Position numbers and translations under genes: made by a program. The notes under the pieces are model-generated. The model was given only the letters and a program-made list of their open reading frames with translations, made no database searches and was not told the origin of the DNA. Shown in pieces: positions 5,994-10,589 of a stretch of 10,589 nucleotides of DNA. This stretch comes from Methanothrix harundinacea (GTDB lineage Archaea > Halobacteriota > Methanosarcinia > Methanotrichales > Methanotrichaceae), in the NCBI GenBank assembly GCA_002502785.1, contig DAQG01000039.1:1-10589 (forward strand), in the 5' to 3' direction. How positions within the stretch are numbered: position 1 is the first letter of the stretch; each line of letters opens with the position of its first letter.

Positions 5994-8012
5994 TCACCGG
6001 AATTTCGAAAGGAGCCTGGAGTAAAAATCCCGCTCATCCCCCTCGGTGGTTCGAGCGAGCCTGTCGATTATCAGCTCTGGAGTGCTTTTGGCCAGACGAT
6101 TGTAGAGGGGGTTTCGATCGACGATCAGCTGGTTATTTTCGTCGAGACCTTGAGCCTCGATACCGTCGATCCTGACATCGGTCTCGGCAAACCTCGCCAC
6201 ATCCTCCGCGAGATGGCTCACGAAGATGGCGACAGACCCGCCCCTCGATAGCTCGTCCAGAAGGGTGGCTATGATCTTGGCCGAGGCTCCTGGCTCGGTT
6301 ATCGCCTCAAGCTCGTCTGCCAAAACGAGCTTTTTCTCCCCGCCGGCGAGGACGGAGAACTTTCGGATTGTAGCCTCGAAGGCACCGGCGCCCAGGGTGC
6401 CTCTGCTTTTGCCGAAGTAGTAGAGGCTCTGGAATACGGAGAGGCGAGAAGAGGCTGCTGGAACCGGAAGCCCCATCTGGGCCAAAATCACGACCTGAGC
6501 CGCAAGATCTATGAGGGTAGTCTTACCGCCAGAGTTGACGCCGCTGAGGATCGCCGTCCTCTCCGAGGGCTCAGCCAGGCCCGTCGGACCGACCGAGTAG
6601 CTTACGGGCTCAGGGTCGTCGAGAAAGAGGTTTCTTCCTTCCGAAAACCCAATGCAGGGGTCTTCCACAAACCGAGGCATGATCAAATTCATCTGGAGAG
6701 CAAAGCAGCCGAGGGAGTATCCGACGTCGAACTCCAGGAGGCCTCTATGGAGGGTCTCGATGAGTTCCCACTTTCCTGCAAGATCTCTGGCAAGATCCCT
6801 CCGGGACTTCAGCCTTTTTGCCTCCGCCTTCTTTCGTAGCTCCCGGAGAAAATGCACCATTGCCTCACGGTCTTCCTCCAGGGGATACCGGACCTCAGAG
6901 GAGATGACCTCCTCGATGTGCGCCCTCTCAGCCCCCTTCAGCTCCAGATCCAGAGTGGCCCGATCCCGCGCCGCCTTCAGGACGTCCTGGAAGGTCTCCC
7001 CCATCCGAGACCTGAAGACATCCCTAAGGTCACCGCCCCTGCCCAGGGCGAAGAGTAGGTCGTCTCCAGCGAGGGTCACCGAACAGCTCTCGACCCTTCG
7101 CTTCAATTCGGCGTTGGCCCAGGCCACCGCCTCCTCCACCCGACCTTCAAGCTCCGCGATGAGCCGGTCAAGCCGCCGAACTTCGGGGTCGTCATCAACC
7201 TTGAGCTTTGAAAACCCCTCCAGCAGCCCTTCGAGCCCATCGAAAGAGACGACTCCGCTCATCACCAGGATTTCGGCCGCCTTGAGGATCGCGTCGAGAA
7301 GATCCTCGTTCTCCTGGTAACGATGAAGGATCCGCTCTGGGACGAGGTACCAGTCCTCGTCGCTCTCCGCCTCCTCGATCTCGGAGAGGGCCAGGCTGTC
7401 GAGGGTTCCGCCGAGAAGGGTGACGCGATCGTACCCCTGGGCCAAGTCTCTCAGCTCCCTCAAGCTCTCTACTAAATGGACGTCGATAATTCTGTCGATG
7501 CCCCTCTCTTTCAAAACTCGAAGGGTTGATGCCGAGTCGACCGCAACAGTCCGGTTCCTCACCCGGGGGCCGACGCCCTTTCGAAGCGGCTTTATAATGG
7601 ATAGGTGAAGAGCAAGGTCGGTATCGACCAGATGCGATGCTGAACTCGTCGCCGACTCTGCGAATCTTCGGTTCTCCTCGATCATCTCCCGGCAGGAGGT
7701 GGGGAAGAATATGCCGAGTTTCTGCCTTGCGTAGTCGGTATGAGCAGACCTTGCCAATAGCTCCATCAACGATTCGTAGATACGGACCGCTTCCTCGGTG
7801 GCCAGAAAGTCGGAGGGAGAAACGCCATACTTCGCGCCTCGCGCCCGCTGGACGAGGGTCGTCGCCTGGCGCTGGCTCATCCCCCTCATCCCCAGAAGGC
7901 CTGCCACATCCCCCTTCAGTATCGACTCAAGGGCTGCATCCTCGTCTCCGTAGTAGGCCACCAGCTTTTCGTTCAGCTTGGCCCCAACCCCTGGAATATC
8001 TTTCAGCTTCAA
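5994..8012 (-). CDS. MutS-like ATPase (archaeal MutS-related, with N-terminal helix-hairpin-helix)
   Basis: A DNA-binding ABC-type ATPase of the MutS superfamily, in the archaeal MutS2/MutS-related branch rather than the mismatch-recognising MutS1. With a TTG start at 8012 it has 672 residues. The N-terminus holds a helix-hairpin-helix (LKDIPGVGAKLNEKLVAYYG) followed by a second HhH-like turn (LLGMRGMSQRQATTLV). A long helical lever/clamp with coiled-coil character spans about 150-440. The ATPase has Walker A SGVNSGGKTT (Lys497), Walker B LVLADELEAITEPG (D566, E567) and the H-loop VSHLAED (His600). The MutS mismatch-reading domain with its Phe-x-Glu is not present, and I see no Smr tail. The longer upstream frame to 8381 overlaps the divergent gene and has shadow-like composition. 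The TTG is about 27 bases after a TATA box (CTATATTG), implying a leaderless start. The role in recombination or repair is inferred from the family. Confidence 0.88.
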   Translation of the reverse strand: MKLKDIPGVGAKLNEKLVAYYGDEDAALESILKGDVAGLLGMRGMSQRQATTLVQRARGAKYGVSPSDFLATEEAVRIYESLMELLARSAHTDYARQKLGIFFPTSCREMIEENRRFAESATSSASHLVDTDLALHLSIIKPLRKGVGPRVRNRTVAVDSASTLRVLKERGIDRIIDVHLVESLRELRDLAQGYDRVTLLGGTLDSLALSEIEEAESDEDWYLVPERILHRYQENEDLLDAILKAAEILVMSGVVSFDGLEGLLEGFSKLKVDDDPEVRRLDRLIAELEGRVEEAVAWANAELKRRVESCSVTLAGDDLLFALGRGGDLRDVFRSRMGETFQDVLKAARDRATLDLELKGAERAHIEEVISSEVRYPLEEDREAMVHFLRELRKKAEAKRLKSRRDLARDLAGKWELIETLHRGLLEFDVGYSLGCFALQMNLIMPRFVEDPCIGFSEGRNLFLDDPEPVSYSVGPTGLAEPSERTAILSGVNSGGKTTLIDLAAQVVILAQMGLPVPAASSRLSVFQSLYYFGKSRGTLGAGAFEATIRKFSVLAGGEKKLVLADELEAITEPGASAKIIATLLDELSRGGSVAIFVSHLAEDVARFAETDVRIDGIEAQGLDENNQLIVDRNPLYNRLAKSTPELIIDRLARTTEGDERDFYSRLLSKFR

Positions 8013-8033
8013 ACCGTACCAGAGTCGACAGAA

Positions 8034-8045
8034 GACAATATAGCC
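8034..8045. promoter_or_regulatory. Shared TATA region of the divergent MutS-like and methyltransferase genes
   Basis: Plus strand ACAATATAGCC, minus strand GGCTATATTGT. In the minus direction the box is about 27 bases before TTG 8012 and has a purine-rich BRE-like GGGGAAACG before it. In the plus direction it would start transcripts near 8066, leaving a leader with the Shine-Dalgarno site. A second plus-strand candidate is TTGATATC at 8064-8071. Confidence 0.4.
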
Positions 8046-8081
8046 GTTTCCCCAAAAGAAACCTTGATATCTGACAGACTC

Positions 8082-8090
8082 GGAAGTGAT
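8082..8090 (+). promoter_or_regulatory. Ribosome binding site that selects the GTG start at 8096
   Basis: GGAAGTGAT matches the archaeal GGAGGTGAT at eight of nine bases and ends five bases before GTG 8096. The alternative TTG at 8090 overlaps the site, and ATG 8111 lies too far away, so GTG 8096 is preferred. Confidence 0.55.
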
Positions 8091-8095
8091 TGATC

Positions 8096-9010
8096 GTGCT
8101 GCTTCATGATATGCTGAAAATCGACGATGAGGAGGAGATCTTTTTGGCTGAAGAGTCCCTTGCCGACCTGATCGTCCTCCCAGTGACATCGGAGATCCTG
8201 GAGTCGGGGCCAAAGGTCGCAGAGTCGATCGAGATATGGGAGGATACGGGCGGGGACGAGGACGAAAGAGAAAACGAAAATTCCCGTCTGGGAGTCGTCT
8301 TGAAGCTGACAGAACCCGCAGAGCTATGGCTGCTCCTGACGGACCGCTACTCTGGCACCAATGCCCTCGAAGCCCTTCCAAGAAGCTCGAACTCGAAAGT
8401 TGTAAGGGTTGAGGAGAGGAAGTTCATGGAGGGGCTGGTGGAGTGGCTTGCGATCTCCCTCAAAGATGAGCTATTCTGCGAGAGCTGTCCTGTGGCAAGC
8501 CCCCCTCTTTTCGTTCCCGAGAGGGCCGAGAACCTGGAGAGTTTCCTGCGACCACTTCTGCCCGCCGGTGGCGAGGTTTTGGAGATATGCTGCGGAAGCG
8601 GCATGGCCACCCAGGCCCTGAAGAAGCTGGGGTTACGTCCCTGGACCGAGGACCTGGACAGCTGTGAGATCTGCCAGGCATTGAAGTCAGGATATCTGGA
8701 ACCCGAAAGGGCGATGGTCCTGGACGCCCGTCTGATGGACAGATTCTTCCCCACAAAATACTTCGACGCGGTTGTGGGCTTCATGGTGGGCCTGATAGAC
8801 GACGTCAACTGGCACCTCTGGAGAGATATACTTCTCCGATCGTCGGAGTTCGCGAAAGAGATGGTTATCTACACCACCTACACCGAACGGGAGGCCCGCA
8901 TGGTGACCGACGCACTGAAGGCCGCCGGGTGGGATGGGGTGGTGGTGGCAAACCCCGACAACCTCGGGATCTACGATCAGTGGGCTTGTATTGGCCGAAG
9001 GCAGAGGTGA
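8096..9010 (+). CDS. SAM-dependent methyltransferase-like protein with CxxC pairs
   Basis: A 304-residue protein. Residues about 1-150 form an acidic N-terminal domain with no known motif. The C-terminal half has a Rossmann methyltransferase fold: motif I EVLEICCGSGMATQALKKLG (about 160-179), an acidic end of strand 2 (WTEDLDSCEI), motif IV-like KYFDAVVGFMVGLIDD, and late strands (MVIYTTYTE, GWDGVVVANPD). Cysteines are notable: FCESC and DSCEIC form two CxxC pairs, and motif I carries CC. This could mean metal or Fe-S binding, or redox control. The substrate is unknown. It is divergent from the MutS-like gene and heads a + strand run with a 41-residue microprotein 49 bases downstream and a ThiS/MoaD-like protein. 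GTG 8096 is chosen on its Shine-Dalgarno site; TTG 8090 and ATG 8111 are alternatives. Confidence 0.75.
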   Translation: MLLHDMLKIDDEEEIFLAEESLADLIVLPVTSEILESGPKVAESIEIWEDTGGDEDERENENSRLGVVLKLTEPAELWLLLTDRYSGTNALEALPRSSNSKVVRVEERKFMEGLVEWLAISLKDELFCESCPVASPPLFVPERAENLESFLRPLLPAGGEVLEICCGSGMATQALKKLGLRPWTEDLDSCEICQALKSGYLEPERAMVLDARLMDRFFPTKYFDAVVGFMVGLIDDVNWHLWRDILLRSSEFAKEMVIYTTYTEREARMVTDALKAAGWDGVVVANPDNLGIYDQWACIGRRQR

Positions 9011-9046
9011 CGAAAGGTTAATACCGTCTCAGGTCGAAAAGAAAAC

Positions 9047-9055
9047 AGGGGTGAT
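9047..9055 (+). promoter_or_regulatory. Ribosome binding site of the microprotein gene
   Basis: AGGGGTGAT ends four bases before GTG 9060 and overlaps the in-frame ATG 9054, which makes GTG the better start. Confidence 0.55.
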
Positions 9056-9059
9056 GCTT

Positions 9060-9185
9060 GTGCCTAAATTCAAGAAAAGAGACGTTGAGAGAAAGGGCGA
9101 CAAGAAGACAGAGAACCTGGAGAAGAAGCTGATCGAAGAGAACCTCGAGGATCTCGTCGGCACAGGCGGTGAGGAAGAAGAGTGA
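9060..9185 (+). CDS. Highly charged 41-residue microprotein, coupled to the ThiS/MoaD-like gene
   Basis: Starting at GTG 9060 it encodes 41 residues. A basic first half (PKFKKRDVERKGDKKTE) is followed by an amphipathic acidic helix (NLEKKLIEENLEDLV) and a GTGGEEEE tail. There is no signal peptide or membrane segment. The Shine-Dalgarno site AGGGGTGAT is strong and the stop overlaps the start of the next gene in GTGA, so the two are translationally coupled. The same frame is open upstream to 8934, but that part overlaps the methyltransferase gene and is not protein-like. I recognise no family. Coupling suggests it works with the ubiquitin-fold protein, for example as a partner or lysine-bearing acceptor, but this is an inference. 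Confidence 0.6.
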   Translation: MPKFKKRDVERKGDKKTENLEKKLIEENLEDLVGTGGEEEE

Positions 9186-9394
9186 CCGCGTTGAAGGTGT
9201 TGGTCCTCGCCGAGGGCCGCGTTTCTGAAAGAAGGATCGATGTGGAAAAGGGCCTGACCTACGAAGGCCTCTTCGAGCTTCTGAAAATAAACCCTGAGAC
9301 AGTGGTGGCTCTCTGGGAGGGCCACCCCGTTCCAAACGACGAGCTGGTGGAGTTCGGTGACCTGGAGATCGTCCGGATCGTCTCCTCAGGATGA
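9182..9394 (+). CDS. ThiS/MoaD-family ubiquitin-like protein ending in Ser-Gly
   Basis: A 70-residue beta-grasp protein of the ThiS/MoaD/archaeal SAMP type. Such proteins are adenylated at a C-terminal Gly-Gly by an E1-like enzyme, carry sulfur as a thiocarboxylate (thiamine, molybdopterin, tRNA thiolation), or are conjugated to lysines. The pattern fits: VLVLAEGRVSERRIDVEKG, then TYEGLFELLKINPETVVAL, WEGHPVPNDELVEFGD, and the last strand LEIVRIVSSG. Family members commonly end VVSGG or IVSGG. Here the codons TCC TCA GGA TGA give Ser-Ser-Gly, so the penultimate glycine is missing. GTG 9182 overlaps the microprotein's stop, with GGTGAGG upstream as a possible Shine-Dalgarno site. No E1, thiC or moa gene is in the window. 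Confidence 0.8.
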   Translation: MTALKVLVLAEGRVSERRIDVEKGLTYEGLFELLKINPETVVALWEGHPVPNDELVEFGDLEIVRIVSSG

Positions 9395-9403
9395 AATATT
9401 GCG

Positions 9404-9793
9404 TCAGCTACTGCTCAGCTTTTTGCTCAGGTCCTTCAGCCGATCTATATTTTCCATCACCCTCGTCGACTCGCTCCTCTTCTCGTCCTCAAAATGCCTG
9501 ATTATGTCGTCCAGGGATATGGTGAGCCTGTAGACCTTCATCGGCCTGCCTTTTCCGTCCTTCTTTATCTCCCGCTCCTCGACCCAATCGTTGTTTCGGA
9601 GGGTTCTCATGGCGATGCTGACCTCCGGCTGCCGGAGATTGGATCCGATCTCGATCTCTCGGGAGGTGGCCTCCTCGACGTTGGCGAGGTAAGTGATCAT
9701 GCTGGCGACGTTTCGGGGGATGCCGAGATCCCGCAGAACCTCTACGAACTCCCGGTCGTTATCGTCCAAAACTTTGACCGAAAATTGTCTCAT
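9404..9793 (-). CDS. Winged-helix transcriptional regulator (TrmB/ArsR-like, archaeal)
   Basis: A 129-residue DNA-binding protein. An N-terminal helix (DREFVEVLRDLGIPRNVASMITYL) precedes a winged helix. The recognition part is IEIGSNLRQPEVSIAMRTLRNNDW (about 47-70) and the wing is EREIKKDGKGRPMKVYRLT. A C-terminal charged helix (IIRHFEDEKRSESTRVME and beyond, ending DLSKKLSSS) is suited to dimerisation. No effector domain was seen, so signals, if any, must act on the small protein itself. ATG 9793 is preferred over the in-frame GTG 9802 because TGTGATT lies at Shine-Dalgarno distance from it. A TATA box lies at 9831-9840. It converges with the ThiS/MoaD-like gene with 9 bases between stops. 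Targets are unknown; the family is common and conserved in methanogens. Confidence 0.82.
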   Translation of the reverse strand: MRQFSVKVLDDNDREFVEVLRDLGIPRNVASMITYLANVEEATSREIEIGSNLRQPEVSIAMRTLRNNDWVEEREIKKDGKGRPMKVYRLTISLDDIIRHFEDEKRSESTRVMENIDRLKDLSKKLSSS

Positions 9794-9830
9794 AATAATC
9801 ACATCTATTTTTCTGGTTACAAATTCATTC

Positions 9831-9840
9831 TCATATAAAT
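9831..9840 (-). promoter_or_regulatory. TATA box of the winged-helix regulator gene
   Basis: The minus strand reads ATTTATATGA, predicting a transcript start near 9810 and a leader of about 17 bases containing TGTGATT. An A-rich BRE-like stretch lies just upstream. Confidence 0.5.
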
Positions 9841-9874
9841 AGCTTATTTTTGTTTATCATGAAAGATTATTGAT

Positions 9875-10540
9875 TCAACCGCCAGCACCCCTGTATACAG
9901 ATCCAGAACGCGTTCCCTTTCCCAGGGCCACCACGTCCTCCAAGATCTCGGTCATCTGCTCTTTCTCCACATCGATCAGAAACATCCTCTTCAAATCTGC
10001 GTGGATCTGATCTGCCGACAGTGGAAAATCTGAGCTGGAGAGGACCCGCTCGGTAAAGCCCACCAGGTCTTCGTGAACCGCCCAGGGATAGATGATCCAC
10101 TTCCATTCGGTGATCTTCTCCGCGTAATAGTCGGGCTCGAATGCAGAGCTTGCCTTGTGCTGGAGGACCGCGGTCCTCGTCTCTTTCGGCCCCAGGCTTT
10201 CCACGTAGCCGACCGCCGTGGCGAGGGTGTCACCGGTGTCAGTTACGTCGTCGACGATCAGAACCTTCTGGCCGGATACCCCCGTCGCTAGGGGAAAACG
10301 GACCATTGCCTGATCTTTTTTCTGGGCTGCGATCCCCCAGTGCTCAACTTTCATGCTGGTTAGAAGGTCGAAGACCAAAAAGTCGCAGACGACCCGCGCC
10401 GGGACGTAGCCACCCCGACCTATGGCCACCACAAGGTCGGGCCGCCAGACGGAGGTCTTGATCAAACGGGATAGGGACTTTGCGAGATCGTAAAACTCTG
10501 CCCAGGTCACAAGATCGCAAGGGAAAGACTCGGGGTTCAT
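9875..10540 (-). CDS. Purine phosphoribosyltransferase family protein (hypoxanthine/xanthine-guanine type)
   Basis: A cytoplasmic type I phosphoribosyltransferase that would join a purine base to PRPP for salvage. The PRPP motif is KVLIVDDVTDTGDTL (residues about 92-106, D97-D98). The PPi loop GRGG (41-44) follows the strand DLVVAI, and WKWIIYPW (148-153) provides aromatic base-stacking as in xanthine-guanine enzymes. At 221 residues it is longer than bacterial Gpt; a C-terminal extension from about 155 (FTERVLSSSDFPLSADQI, then an Ile/Glu-rich helical part) is typical of the archaeal group. ATG 10540 is chosen over TTG 10546 because a TATA box (ATATTTAAAT) is centred 26 bases upstream, giving a leaderless start, and no Shine-Dalgarno site exists. 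Which base is used cannot be decided from sequence. Confidence 0.86.
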   Translation of the reverse strand: MNPESFPCDLVTWAEFYDLAKSLSRLIKTSVWRPDLVVAIGRGGYVPARVVCDFLVFDLLTSMKVEHWGIAAQKKDQAMVRFPLATGVSGQKVLIVDDVTDTGDTLATAVGYVESLGPKETRTAVLQHKASSAFEPDYYAEKITEWKWIIYPWAVHEDLVGFTERVLSSSDFPLSADQIHADLKRMFLIDVEKEQMTEILEDVVALGKGTRSGSVYRGAGG

Positions 10541-10560
10541 CGCCAAGAGTATCTACGTTC

Positions 10561-10573
10561 AAATTTAAATATT
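10561..10573 (-). promoter_or_regulatory. TATA box for leaderless phosphoribosyltransferase gene
   Basis: The minus strand reads AATATTTAAATTT, centred about 26 bases before ATG 10540, so the transcript should begin at or next to the start codon. Confidence 0.5.
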
Positions 10574-10589
10574 ACCCCTCTCCAAGATC

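Noticed and set aside
6652..7320. Long plus-strand frame of 222 codons
   Set aside because: It is antisense to the MutS-like gene; its Ser/Arg-rich composition is typical of a shadow frame.
8013..8381. N-terminal extension of the MutS-like frame by 123 codons
   Set aside because: It overlaps the divergent methyltransferase gene antisense, is rich in Arg/Pro/Ser as expected of a shadow frame in GC-rich DNA, and the family normally begins at the helix-hairpin-helix.
8934..9059. Upstream extension of the microprotein frame
   Set aside because: It overlaps the methyltransferase C-terminus in another frame, and the Shine-Dalgarno site points to GTG 9060.
9494..9838. Plus-strand 114-codon frame
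   Set aside because: It is antisense to the winged-helix regulator gene, whose HTH and wing are clear.

Overview
The window looks like chromosomal DNA of a methanogenic euryarchaeon, most plausibly an acetate-using Methanothrix/Methanosaeta relative. The reasons are a FilR1-type (DUF1724) regulator, a family largely confined to methanogens; archaeal promoters (TATA boxes about 25 bases before starts, several leading straight to leaderless starts); GGTGAT-type Shine-Dalgarno sites; and archaeal versions of a MutS-like ATPase, a ThiS/MoaD-fold protein and a purine phosphoribosyltransferase. The genus is an inference from family content, not a sequence match.

Left third (1-3810), with AT-rich spacers: the 3' part of a FilR1-family regulator (+), a UbiA-family membrane prenyltransferase (-) convergent with it, a frameshifted remnant of an IS66-type transposase (-), a small secreted protein of unknown function (+), and a two-HTH protein of the 'conditioned medium-induced protein 4' family (-). 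The last two converge on a strong hairpin.

Centre (about 3811-5746): roughly 1.9 kb with no convincing gene. It is not featureless. It holds a GC-richer block of consecutive stem-loops with a near-perfect Shine-Dalgarno site leading to a nine-codon reading frame, a duplicated promoter-like element, and an AT palindrome. It may be a decayed insertion area, a non-coding RNA locus, or both.

Right half (5747-10589), GC-rich and compact: a small one-helix membrane protein (-) with its own promoter just after the stop of a 672-residue MutS-like ATPase (-). Divergent from the latter, and possibly sharing its TATA region, is a + strand set: a methyltransferase-like protein, a 41-residue charged microprotein, and a ubiquitin-fold ThiS/MoaD-like protein overlapping the microprotein by four bases and ending in Ser-Gly instead of Gly-Gly. 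Convergent with these, 9 bases away, is a winged-helix regulator (-), and upstream of that a purine phosphoribosyltransferase (-) with a leaderless start. No tRNA, rRNA or CRISPR array was seen.
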